This document shows positions 51,394-59,952 of a stretch of DNA of 64,000 bases, in pieces (the stretch's first letter is position 1; each line of letters begins with the position of its first letter). The notes beneath the pieces were generated by a model. It did not search any database. It worked only from the letters and a program-made list of their open reading frames with translations, and was not told the origin of the DNA. Both the position numbers and the translations under genes were made by a program. Source of the DNA: an uncultured Bacteroidales bacterium (GTDB taxonomy: Bacteria > Bacteroidota > Bacteroidia > Bacteroidales > Paludibacteraceae); NCBI GenBank assembly GCA_937891975.1, contig CALAUA010000015.1, positions 186,001 to 250,000 of the forward strand, written 5' to 3'.

Positions 51394-52716
51394 ATGGAAC
51401 AAATCGTACATAGCGCATGGAGCTTGATTCCATTTGGATTGATGCTATTGGTTATAGCGGTAGCTCCCTTGATAGTTGCTAACTGGTGGGATGAAAATCG
51501 TCATAAACTTGCAGTATCCCTTCTGTTGGCTATTCCCACAGCCGTTTGCTTGGTTATGGGAGGTATGGCAAAGGAATTGGAGCATCAGTTGCTCTCTGAT
51601 TATATTCCTTTTATAGTATTACTTTTGTCGTTGTATGTTGTTACGGGAGGTATTCATCTCTCAGGTGATATCAAAGCCAAACCATGGGTCAATACTTGCT
51701 TCTTAGGGTTAGGTTGGCTTTTGGCAAGTATTATGGGCACAACGGGGGCAGCGATGTTGCTGATTCGTCCGCTGCTTAATACGAACCAACAACGTGAATA
51801 TAAAGTGCATACTGTCTTGTTCTTCATTGCTTTATGCGCCAACTGTGGTGGATTACTCACGCCGCTAGGTGACCCTCCATTGTTTATGCTCTTCTTGCGT
51901 GGCGCAGAGTTTACTTGGTTCCTATCGTTGTTCCCTCAATGGTTGTTTACGGGTGCAGTATTGCTCTTGCTGTATTTTGCATTAGACAGTTACTACTACA
52001 ATAAGAAAGAGCATTGGACTGCCCTTTCAGCTGATTCCCGTGAGCATAAAAGTTTAACTATTCAGGGTAAGACGAATCTTATTTACTTATTAGGAATTAT
52101 TCTTGCCGTTGCATTTATCCATTCTGGCAATATACCTTTGATGGCTGAGCCAGATGCGCATTTGTGGATTAAATACTTGCGCGAAATAGTATTGCTATTG
52201 CTTACGGCAATGAGTTTATATACAACTAAGAAACATGTTCGCTACGAACTTAATAAATATTCGTGGGCACCAATCAATGAGGTGGCAGTGTTGTTCTTTG
52301 GCATCTTTGTTACTATGACGCCTGCGCTGGCGTATCTTAATGCTAATGCTGCTTCATTGGGTATGACCCATACATGGCAGTTCTACTATGCTACTGGTGC
52401 ATTGTCTAGTTTCTTGGACAATACTCCTACGGCGGTGGCATTTCATAGTGTAGCGTCGGGATTGGCTCCAGAACAGTTGGCTACTTTTGGAACAAATCTT
52501 ATTGCTGGTGTGCCAGAGATTCTCTTGCAAGCCATTTGTTTAGGTGCGGTGTTCTTTGGTTCGATGACCTATATCGGTAATGGACCAAACTTCATGGTCA
52601 AAGCGATTGCAGAAGAGAGTGGTGTAAAGATGCCTTCGTTCTTTGGCTATATGTTCCGTTTCTCCCTCATCGTACTCTTGCCAGTATATATTCTAGTGCA
52701 ATTAATATTTTTGTGA
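51394..52716 (+). CDS. NhaD-like Na+/H+ antiporter (ion transporter superfamily)
   Basis: 440 residues and about 11-12 membrane helices. The signatures LLTPLGDPPLFMLF (about 170), FLDNTPTAVAF (about 346) and the late FGSMTYIGNGPN fit the ArsB/NhaD/CitM superfamily, closest to NhaD-type antiporters. It would exchange Na+ for H+ across the inner membrane. Substrate is inferred from motif layout. The gap before it contains a decamer array; no clear promoter is visible. Confidence 0.85.
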   Translation: MEQIVHSAWSLIPFGLMLLVIAVAPLIVANWWDENRHKLAVSLLLAIPTAVCLVMGGMAKELEHQLLSDYIPFIVLLLSLYVVTGGIHLSGDIKAKPWVNTCFLGLGWLLASIMGTTGAAMLLIRPLLNTNQQREYKVHTVLFFIALCANCGGLLTPLGDPPLFMLFLRGAEFTWFLSLFPQWLFTGAVLLLLYFALDSYYYNKKEHWTALSADSREHKSLTIQGKTNLIYLLGIILAVAFIHSGNIPLMAEPDAHLWIKYLREIVLLLLTAMSLYTTKKHVRYELNKYSWAPINEVAVLFFGIFVTMTPALAYLNANAASLGMTHTWQFYYATGALSSFLDNTPTAVAFHSVASGLAPEQLATFGTNLIAGVPEILLQAICLGAVFFGSMTYIGNGPNFMVKAIAEESGVKMPSFFGYMFRFSLIVLLPVYILVQLIFL

Positions 52717-52779
52717 TTGAATAATGAAACTTCGAAACAAGCGCCGAGGGCGCATGAAACGTTTATAACTTTTTGAATT
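52717..52779. repeat. Hairpin-type repeat before yqeY
   Basis: GCGCC-GAG-GGCGC (52741-52753) with flanking GAAAC-type units (ATGAAACTTCGAAAC before and ATGAAACGTTTATAAC after). Confidence 0.65.
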
Positions 52780-53232
52780 ATGAATCTTTTTGATCAAATC
52801 AGCGAAGACATCAAGAAAGCGATGCTCGCAAAAGATAAAGTAGCGTTAGACGCGTTGCGTGGTATTAAGAAAGAGTTTCTAGAGGCTAAGACAGCCAAAG
52901 GTGGTGATGGTGAACTGCACGATGAGCGTGCTTTGCAGATTCTGCAAAAGATGGTGAAGCAGCGCAAAGAGGCTGCCGAGATGTTCCGTGCTGCCAATCG
53001 CCCAGAACTCGCAGACGACGAGATGGCGCAATGTGCTGTTATTGAGCGCTATTTACCTGCTATGATGTCGGAGGACGAACTCAAGGCTGCGTTGCAAACT
53101 ATCATTGCTCAAGTAGGTGCCACTGGTCCACAAGACATGGGTAAGGTGATGGGTGTGGCTACCAAGCAACTCGCTGGCAAAGCCGAAGGCAAAACCATCA
53201 ATCTCATTGTTCGCCAACTGCTTGCCCAATAG
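52780..53232 (+). CDS. GatB/YqeY domain protein
   Basis: 150 residues, the usual length of YqeY proteins: an alpha-helical domain (ISEDIKKAMLAKDK, then KQRKEAAEMFRAANRPELAD) related to the tail of GatB, the tRNA-amidotransferase subunit. The free-standing form may bind tRNA or aid amidation; the function is not proven. Its stop codon lies at the edge of the hairpin repeat island. Confidence 0.92.
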   Translation: MNLFDQISEDIKKAMLAKDKVALDALRGIKKEFLEAKTAKGGDGELHDERALQILQKMVKQRKEAAEMFRAANRPELADDEMAQCAVIERYLPAMMSEDELKAALQTIIAQVGATGPQDMGKVMGVATKQLAGKAEGKTINLIVRQLLAQ

Positions 53233-53311
53233 GTAGCGTCCTATATCCAATAGGCGAAGCCGTCCAATAGCCCTATGGGCGTCCCTTATCCATTAGACGT
53301 TAGCCGTCCAA
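53231..53311. repeat. Hairpin-type dispersed repeat after yqeY
   Basis: Several units with GGC-GAA-GCC and GCCC-TAT-GGGC stems joined by GTCC linkers. Its reverse strand carries the two blocks GGGCTATTGGACGG and GCCTATTGGATAT also found in truA. Confidence 0.85.
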
Positions 53312-53314
53312 AAC

Positions 53315-53345
53315 AAAAAGAACCGCAATTTTGCGGTTCTTTTTA
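53315..53345. terminator. Bidirectional terminator between yqeY and rpsU
   Basis: AGAACCGCAA-TT-TTGCGGTTCT stem with flanking A and T runs, serving both convergent genes. Confidence 0.92.
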
Positions 53346-53351
53346 GTTTAA

Positions 53352-53546
53352 TTATTCTCCATCGTGCGCATGCAATTGTTGAACATACACTGCGTGCATC
53401 ATTTTCTCACGCTTGATTTCTGATGGTTTTGAGAATTGTTGACGGCGACGAAGTTCTTTTACGACACCTGTCTTATCGAATTTGCGTTTGAATTTCTTGA
53501 TCGCGCGCTCGATGTTCTCACCTTCTTTCACTGGAACTATGATCAT
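53352..53546 (-). CDS. rpsU: ribosomal protein bS21
   Basis: 64 residues from the ATG at 53546 (MIIVPVKEGENIERAIKKF). An alternative GTG at 53555 overlaps the Shine-Dalgarno sequence and is less likely. Basic, with the family core RAIKKFKRKFDKTGVVKEL. bS21 sits at the mRNA exit next to the anti-Shine-Dalgarno sequence; in Bacteroidota it helps hide that sequence. The strong AGGAGGTG six bases before this start is a rare feature here and suggests bS21 autoregulation. Confidence 0.95.
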   Translation of the reverse strand: MIIVPVKEGENIERAIKKFKRKFDKTGVVKELRRRQQFSKPSEIKREKMMHAVYVQQLHAHDGE

Positions 53547-53552
53547 TGCATA

Positions 53553-53560
53553 CACCTCCT
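53553..53560 (-). promoter_or_regulatory. Strong Shine-Dalgarno sequence of rpsU
   Basis: AGGAGGTG on the minus strand, 6 bases before the ATG. Bacteroidota genes usually lack such a site; it decides the start of rpsU. Confidence 0.85.
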
Positions 53561-53694
53561 TTTCGTTTTTCTCTCCGGGCAGTTAGCCTGTTCTGAGTGA
53601 TAGCGGATGTTTAAGTCTCCCGCCTGACCTTTATATGGATTAATAAATATCTTGTTTGCCTCATCTCTTCCCTTGAAGGGGAGTTGGAGGAGTC

Positions 53695-53730
53695 AAAAAA
53701 TCCCACCTAACGTTTGTTAGGCGGGATTTT
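53695..53730 (-). terminator. Terminator of tRNA-Leu
   Basis: A 13-base stem (53699-53711 with 53716-53728) with a GTTT loop and T/A runs. The one mismatch on the plus strand is a G-U pair in minus-strand RNA, supporting minus-strand use. Confidence 0.85.
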
Positions 53731-53731
53731 G

Positions 53732-53815
53732 TACCCAGAGCCGGGGTCGAACCGGCACAGGGGTGAACCTACTGGTGTTTGAGACCAGCGCGTCTACCGA
53801 TTCCGCCATCTGGGC
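53732..53815 (-). tRNA. tRNA-Leu (CAA)
   Basis: Minus-strand class II tRNA of 84 bases: acceptor GCCCAGA/TCTGGGT, anticodon stem CTGGT/ACCAG around CTCAAAC (anticodon CAA), long variable arm and T arm GGTTCGACCCC. The 3' CCA is not encoded. Confidence 0.96.
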
Positions 53816-53838
53816 TTCGTTTTTTCCGAAATCGGCTG

Positions 53839-53870
53839 CAAAATTACTGCTTTTTTTTGAATTGACCAAA
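53839..53870 (-). promoter_or_regulatory. Promoter of tRNA-Leu (and possibly rpsU)
   Basis: Minus-strand TAATTTTG (53846-53839) and TTTG (53870-53867), 20 bases apart. No separate promoter is seen between the tRNA and rpsU. Confidence 0.8.
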
Positions 53871-54047
53871 TGTTTTGCAAAAAAAATGTATTTTTATCTA
53901 AAAATAATGATTTATATACCTGTTGACACTTGTTGTCATTATTAAATTTCTCATTTTCTTGTGGGTGACATAGACTATTATTTTGTTTTGTTCTCCAAAT
54001 GCGACGTAGTTGCATTTCATTAGAGCAATAACAAAAAATAACCCTCG

Positions 54048-54087
54048 AATTGACAATAATTGACGCCTTAATTGTCCTGAATTGTCT
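54048..54087. repeat. Decamer-like repeat with inverted halves
   Basis: AATTGACAAT / AATTGACGCC followed by TTAATTGTCC / TGAATTGTCT: four 10-base units, the second pair carrying the reverse complement of AATTGAC-type cores. Confidence 0.5.
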
Positions 54088-54109
54088 TTAAACAAATCCT
54101 CGCTTTTAA

Positions 54110-54155
54110 TCTCTAAACAGTAGCTCGCTTGCGAGCGTCCACTAAACACTAAACA
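54110..54155. repeat. Hairpin-type dispersed repeat
   Basis: CTAAACAGTAGC, stem GCTCGC-TT-GCGAGC, GTCCACTAAACACTAAAC. Same frame as the copies at 7.29 and 13.57 kb with a different stem. Confidence 0.8.
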
Positions 54156-54163
54156 ATTTCTTG

Positions 54164-54263
54164 CCAATTACGTGTCAATTACGTATCATTTACGTAGGAT
54201 ATACGTAAGATATACGTAGGATATACGTAGGATAAACGTAACATTCTGCCACCTTCACCGAAG
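54164..54263. repeat. 11-base TACGTA array, copy 2 (inverted)
   Basis: Seven 11-base units of the type GGATATACGTA (54164-54240) followed by the conserved block (54241-54263). The block matches the reverse complement of 38880-38902 with one mismatch in 23 bases. Confidence 0.88.
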
Positions 54264-54444
54264 AATCACCAGCGCTACTTCACCTAACTCCTTTCTCTTA
54301 GTGGGAGCACCGACAATGCTCATAGTGTTCTTGGATGCTCTCAGGGAGAGGTAGGGGATAGGTTCCTCCATCACTAAAAAAAGTAGCAATTTTTATGAAA
54401 AACACCTCACACCTTTATAATGTGCGTATATACGCGCGTAAGAA

Positions 54445-54476
54445 TTTGCATATTCCATAGAAATATATTAATTTTG
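54445..54476 (+). promoter_or_regulatory. Promoter of the giant surface protein
   Basis: TTTG (54445-54448), 20 bases, TAATTTTG (54469-54476), followed by a leader of about 70 bases. Confidence 0.82.
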
Positions 54477-54550
54477 CACCGATTTTCGGCTTAAATAAAA
54501 GCATGTAGATAGGTAGAATCTTAATAAATGACACTTTTTGCTTAAGAAAG

Positions 54551-57500
54551 ATGAAACAATTTTTACGTCATATTTTCCTACTAGTTGCTATGTTAGTGGC
54601 AACTGCTAATGCGTGGGCACAACTCCCCTACAACACAGTAATGACGCAATCGCATTTTAATGATGGCAACACTACGATTAAAAAACAAGGCACTACTAGT
54701 TGGAGTAATGGAGTTAGGCTTGGCGATGCAACTTGGGGAGGTTTAAATTATGATGATAAATATGTAGATATAGCTTTAAATACTAGTGGTATACCAGGTG
54801 TGTTTTCTGCAACAACTAGTGGGGGCAGTACTGGAATAGATTATCGTTTATTTGTTAGTTCAAATAATAGTAATTATGTTGAGATATGGAAGTCAGAAAG
54901 AAATAATAATACGATAAATCAAGAATTACCCAAGGATACTAAGTATATCAGATTATTTTATTCAGGTAACTTTGCTGGTAATTTTACGAATATCAAAGTA
55001 ACAGAATTAAAATATCTGAACTCTCCGTCCTCAATGAATCTTAGAGTTGGACAGAAAATTTTAAATTCTACTCCTTCTACAAATACTATTACTATAGATT
55101 GGTGTAATGTTCCTGCCATATCTTATTCAATAGAAGAAGGTACGCATAAAGATAAATTTAGCGTGACAAAAATTGAAAATAATTCTAGTGTTGGTAAATA
55201 TGGAACGGCTACAATTCATCTTTCATATATTCACGATGATTTTGCGGGTGAGGATCAACCCCATACAGCGACATTAAAGTTGTGGTCTAATGGAACCACT
55301 TATGATGTAACTCTTACTGGTGTAACAGATAGATATATCGCTGATTTTAACTGGAATATAGCCAATGTGAATGCTAATAGCGGTGAATATCATGTGGGTG
55401 ATTATGCTACAATTACTGATGCATATACTTTGAAAAATAAAACGACAGACAATGCTATATTCCTACCTGTTACTTTCACGATAAAAACCCTTTCTCGTTC
55501 TTCGATATATCAAGAAGATGGAGATGGCAATTACGACAATGATGTGCTCAGCATAGAGAGTGGGGTGCTGAAAGCAAAAAATGCGGGTGTAGCTAAAATT
55601 ACAGCCACATTTGATGGCAATGACGAATATAAACCATTTACGAAAGAGTTGACTCTTACTGTTTCCAAGCACACTCCTGTATTTAGTATCGCATCAGAGT
55701 CGGTGTATTATGATCGTAATTATGTAAATGGTAAAGAGTATGCAGATTTCTTTGTATCAACGTGTTCTACTCACGCAAATCATGATAACTATGATAAATA
55801 TGATGACGTAGTTCTTACTTTCAGTACTTCGGATACAGATGCTGCAGTTTTGCGGCAAGGGTCTGCAAAAAACAAACTAAATCTTTCCGTATTCAATAAA
55901 GAATCTATAAAACAAATATCGCTAAATATAAAACAAGAGGAAACATCTTATTGGGCTGAGCACGAAGAACAAATCGTGGTCAATCTCGCTAATCCCAATA
56001 ACCATGTGCCGTTTGAGATGAATACAAAGGCATTGCGTGACGCTCTTTATTATGATCATGAAAAATCATATGGAAAGAATACTTGTAGTGAAACAGGTGA
56101 AATATCATTAAACCAAGATGATATAATAGTATGGACTGCTAATCCGTTGTACTATACAATTAGGTTTTCGGGAATACCACACAAACTAACTTTCCAATAT
56201 AAGCATACTGCAACCGCTACGCCCCTAGGTGACACAAAAAAAGCGTTTATAGTTTATGAAAGTCCAGATGGTGTAACTTGGAATGAATTATGGACAACGA
56301 ATGGTCAGCTAAATACTACTGAGTATGTGAAAATTAATCCTGAAATACTAGATAGAAGTACTAAGTATATAAAGTTCTTTTATGATGCCACTTACACTGG
56401 TTATTATAAAGATATTGCTGTTTCGGAATTGAATGACTTTGAGGCAATTGATGACTTAAATGATAGAACAAACGACAACGACACTCTTGATTTTGGAGTA
56501 CATGCTATTAAGAAAAATAACTATCCACAAAAGTCGTTTGCTCTGCGATATGCTAATGCGGGGTATAAAGTAAATTTAAAAGTAGTGAAAGAAAACGGTG
56601 TTGAAGATAAACGTTTTACTGTATCGCCTTCGACTATTACCTCGATTGGTGGTGAGATATATGGAGAGTATACACCAATTACAGTCACTTATAATACGAG
56701 TAGTGCGCATCAAACTTCGCCTGGTACAAAGCTAGTAATTACTGACGAGAAAGGTAACAAAGAAGAAATTATATTAGTAGCAACTACAGAAAAAAGTAAG
56801 CAAAACCTGCAATGGACATCAGAATGGAGTGCATCTACACCATTGGTTGTACTCAATCAAACTATTACAAATGCAGCTACAAATGGCATGACTGCTGAGT
56901 TGCCCGTGAAATATAGGTCATCTAACCCAGAGGTGTTCAGGGTAGCAGCCGATAGTTTGAGCTTTATGGCACTCACTGCTGGCACTGCTACAATCACAGC
57001 GTATCAGGTGGGAAATGATGAGTATGCGTACGCGGAAATATCCAAACCATTCAAAGCAACTGAAAAAATAATACAACATATTTCTTGGGAGCAAGATTTA
57101 ACTTCGTTGCATGTTGGTGATGACAATGTTGCTTTGTCTGCCAAAGTATATATTCTTAATTCAACAACGCATGAATGGGAATTTAGCCAAGAGCGTACAA
57201 ATTTATTAGCATATAGTAGCCCCAATAATGCTGTAGTGTCAATTGTTGATAATAAAGCACTAAAAGTCAATGGGGCAGGTGAACTGCTTATCAAAGCTAC
57301 AGTTCCAGGAACTGAAGTGTATGAAGCTACTGATATGGAAATTCCTGTGCGAGTGCGTGTCCCGTCTTTGGGTTGTGAAGATGTACTATTGCCAGTAGTT
57401 GGATATGAATTGAGCGATAAATTTGAGTTTAATCCATATGAAAGTATAAAGGAGTTTGTATTTGAAATAGACCGCACTAAGGGTATCCCTGGTAAATTGA

Positions 57501-59935
57501 TGTTCTATTATTATGGATTAAAGGCTTGGGGACAGCTAGCAGGGCAAATAGAGGTTTATCAATCCCTAGATGAAGGTCAATATTGGGTACCTATTGAGAA
57601 TGGTATCGTTACACCTACTACTAATAAAGCATGGTCTCTACTATTACCTCTTTCGCGTGAAGCGACACACCTGAAATTTGTGCGTATCACAGATATCAAC
57701 TTGGGATACCACATGCTGCAATTTGTGTCTATCATACCTGCGCAATATATAGAAGCGGAACCAGTTGACTTTGGTGATATAACAATCAATAGTGAAGTAA
57801 CAAAAGATTTTGTAGTTTCTTATGCTAATATCAAAGATGATGAATTGTCTTTGACAGAATATAGTACATCCTTGACTTTGCCAAAGGATAATATCCAAGA
57901 TGAGTGTGGAGCATGGGGGATGGTTACAAGGCAAGTGAATATTAAAGCAAATACGATAGGGGCTTTTCAAGATTATATCTACGTACACGATGAAATAGCG
58001 CAAATTACATGTACAATACCAGTTATTGCCAATGTTATCAAAGCGACACCTACACTCACCTGGAATCCTGAAACAAATGTATTGGATGAATCTAGTGATT
58101 GGCGTGAGGGATATACTAAAAATGCAACCTCAACCATCATTCAAGAAATCAAGTATAAAATGCTAGATAATCCGTATGCCCATTTTGATGAAGAAGGTGA
58201 ACTGATTATTGATAAATTAGGAGGAGTGATAACGATTACAGCTTATCAAGAAAGTACAGAAAACTTTAACTATGTTGAAAAATCCATTGAGTTTACAATC
58301 CCAATCCCTACTTTCATAGGAGGTGGTGGCGATAAATATTGGAATAATCCAAATAACTGGAATGTGGGCAGATTGCCTAAGCCTCAAGAACCTGTCAATA
58401 TCCAAGCAAGTGCAGAATTACATACGCATGACACGGTAGCGAGTATCGCATTTACGCAAAAAGATAGCAACCCTCAAGGTACTCTTCATATCCTATCTAC
58501 AGGTGGTCTTACTGTCGGTAATGGTGGAGTGATGAATGTTGCAAATAGCAGTATCACCATCGACAACACTCCAGAGGGCGCAGGTTTCTTGCGAGTTGAT
58601 CCTACAACTGCAAATAAGCCTGCTAAAGTGACTATCAATTATATAACTCAAGCATTTAATTCGGGTAATCCTCGCGACGAGATTTGGCAATACATGGGTG
58701 CGCCTGGCAACGACATGGATATTGTGACAGATGAGGACAAGACACTGATTTATCATTGGAGTGAGCAAAACGGTTGGGAGAAGCAAGCAAGTGAGCAACT
58801 AACTCCTTTTGCGGGATACGTGTTCACGCAGAACAAGGGAACTGCGTCCAATCCTCAAGCAGAGTTTAATATTACAGCTACTCCTATCGTAGAAAATCAA
58901 ACGATTACACTCACTTGCACATCTAGCGGTATGCGAGGCAGCAATCTCTTTGTCAATAGTTTTCTCGCACCAATTGATTTGGCTACCTTCGATGATAAGG
59001 ACTTTACTGATGGAGTAGAACAAACATTCTACCTATACAATTCGGGCTCATGGAATCAATGGCAAAATCAAGGTGGAGCAGATAATGTAATGAAGCATGG
59101 TGTCTCTCCGGGACAATACTATGCCTTAAGCACTAAAGGAGCGGAGTTGATGGATCCCCAGTATGACCAAACAACTATTCCTCCCATGCAAGGTGTATAT
59201 GTAGTAGCTACGAAAGATAGAGCTAGTATTATGCTAGATTATACTAAGCATGTTTACGCAGCAGAGGCGAGAAACCAAGCCATGCGGGCACCTCAACGAC
59301 AAGACGATAATTTCAAACGAGTACGTCTACAAGTGAGCGGTAAGAATAGTGGTGCAGATCGTATGTATGTCATTCAGCATAATGAATGTACATCGGGCTA
59401 TGATAATGGTTATGATGCGAAAAATATGCCTGTCGAGTCTCAAGTTAGTATCTATACTAGCGAGGTAGAGGGGCAGATGGAGATTTCTGTATCAGACAAG
59501 ATTGACAGTACCTATATCGGATTTCGTGCTGGTGCAGATAGTGAATACACGCTACGGATAACTTCGGTAGTGGGAGATTATCTATATATCAAAGACTTGG
59601 ATAATCAGACACTAATATCTGTTTATGATGGTGAGGAATACACATTCAGTGCAGAACCTAACTCTGTTAATGATAGACGATTCTTGTTGTTAGACCAGCG
59701 TTCGGATGATGTGTCCACTGACGAACCAGAAGTGCGAGTGTATGTACATGATAAGATGGCGCATGTGCTAGGAGCACCTATTGGTAGTGATATGGTTATC
59801 TATACTATTGGTGGTGTGGCAATTACTAATTATACTATAGAGTGTACGCCATCTGTTGTGGATTTGTCTTCCTTACCAACAGGTGTATATGTGCTGCGCA
59901 TTAATGACAAGGCATTTAAGTGTGTTTGTAAATAA
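54551..59935 (+). CDS. giant secreted surface protein with triplicated modules and T9SS-type C-terminal domain
   Basis: 1794 residues. A signal peptide (1-24) is followed by three similar blocks of about 350 residues (about 25-375, 495-838 and 940-1255). Each holds a discoidin-like sandwich, an ASH-like strand segment (for example FGDITINSEVTKDF near 1072) and an Ig/BIG-like domain (GNDEYKPF, GNDEYAYAE). A distinct region starts near 1257 (GGGGDKYWNNPNNW). The C-terminal 65 residues (1730-1794; DMVIYTIGG, PTGVYVLRIND) match a type A T9SS sorting domain. It is probably an adhesin or surface-layer component. No catalytic site was seen. Asn/Tyr-rich and A+T-rich relative to the neighbours. Confidence 0.88.
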   Translation: MKQFLRHIFLLVAMLVATANAWAQLPYNTVMTQSHFNDGNTTIKKQGTTSWSNGVRLGDATWGGLNYDDKYVDIALNTSGIPGVFSATTSGGSTGIDYRLFVSSNNSNYVEIWKSERNNNTINQELPKDTKYIRLFYSGNFAGNFTNIKVTELKYLNSPSSMNLRVGQKILNSTPSTNTITIDWCNVPAISYSIEEGTHKDKFSVTKIENNSSVGKYGTATIHLSYIHDDFAGEDQPHTATLKLWSNGTTYDVTLTGVTDRYIADFNWNIANVNANSGEYHVGDYATITDAYTLKNKTTDNAIFLPVTFTIKTLSRSSIYQEDGDGNYDNDVLSIESGVLKAKNAGVAKITATFDGNDEYKPFTKELTLTVSKHTPVFSIASESVYYDRNYVNGKEYADFFVSTCSTHANHDNYDKYDDVVLTFSTSDTDAAVLRQGSAKNKLNLSVFNKESIKQISLNIKQEETSYWAEHEEQIVVNLANPNNHVPFEMNTKALRDALYYDHEKSYGKNTCSETGEISLNQDDIIVWTANPLYYTIRFSGIPHKLTFQYKHTATATPLGDTKKAFIVYESPDGVTWNELWTTNGQLNTTEYVKINPEILDRSTKYIKFFYDATYTGYYKDIAVSELNDFEAIDDLNDRTNDNDTLDFGVHAIKKNNYPQKSFALRYANAGYKVNLKVVKENGVEDKRFTVSPSTITSIGGEIYGEYTPITVTYNTSSAHQTSPGTKLVITDEKGNKEEIILVATTEKSKQNLQWTSEWSASTPLVVLNQTITNAATNGMTAELPVKYRSSNPEVFRVAADSLSFMALTAGTATITAYQVGNDEYAYAEISKPFKATEKIIQHISWEQDLTSLHVGDDNVALSAKVYILNSTTHEWEFSQERTNLLAYSSPNNAVVSIVDNKALKVNGAGELLIKATVPGTEVYEATDMEIPVRVRVPSLGCEDVLLPVVGYELSDKFEFNPYESIKEFVFEIDRTKGIPGKLMFYYYGLKAWGQLAGQIEVYQSLDEGQYWVPIENGIVTPTTNKAWSLLLPLSREATHLKFVRITDINLGYHMLQFVSIIPAQYIEAEPVDFGDITINSEVTKDFVVSYANIKDDELSLTEYSTSLTLPKDNIQDECGAWGMVTRQVNIKANTIGAFQDYIYVHDEIAQITCTIPVIANVIKATPTLTWNPETNVLDESSDWREGYTKNATSTIIQEIKYKMLDNPYAHFDEEGELIIDKLGGVITITAYQESTENFNYVEKSIEFTIPIPTFIGGGGDKYWNNPNNWNVGRLPKPQEPVNIQASAELHTHDTVASIAFTQKDSNPQGTLHILSTGGLTVGNGGVMNVANSSITIDNTPEGAGFLRVDPTTANKPAKVTINYITQAFNSGNPRDEIWQYMGAPGNDMDIVTDEDKTLIYHWSEQNGWEKQASEQLTPFAGYVFTQNKGTASNPQAEFNITATPIVENQTITLTCTSSGMRGSNLFVNSFLAPIDLATFDDKDFTDGVEQTFYLYNSGSWNQWQNQGGADNVMKHGVSPGQYYALSTKGAELMDPQYDQTTIPPMQGVYVVATKDRASIMLDYTKHVYAAEARNQAMRAPQRQDDNFKRVRLQVSGKNSGADRMYVIQHNECTSGYDNGYDAKNMPVESQVSIYTSEVEGQMEISVSDKIDSTYIGFRAGADSEYTLRITSVVGDYLYIKDLDNQTLISVYDGEEYTFSAEPNSVNDRRFLLLDQRSDDVSTDEPEVRVYVHDKMAHVLGAPIGSDMVIYTIGGVAITNYTIECTPSVVDLSSLPTGVYVLRINDKAFKCVCK

Positions 59936-59952
59936 GATTTTTAAGGTAAAAT

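Larger units (their letters stand above)
53816..54550. other. Repeat-rich gap upstream of the giant surface protein
   Basis: 735 bases without a credible gene. It holds the tRNA-Leu promoter (53839-53870), a decamer-like AATTGAC/AATTGTC stretch (54048-54087), a hairpin repeat (54110-54153), the second TACGTA array (54164-54263), a CT-rich hairpin near 54290-54365 and the promoter of the giant gene (54445-54476). The rest, about 53871-54047, is A+T-rich with nothing I recognise. Confidence 0.8.

Noticed and set aside
52706..52713. TATTTTTG as a yqeY promoter
   Set aside because: No TTTG lies about 20 bases upstream and the site is in the end of the NhaD-like gene.
53898..54167. 89-residue open frame on the minus strand
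   Set aside because: It begins in repeat DNA, runs through the tRNA-Leu promoter area, has no family resemblance and no promoter.
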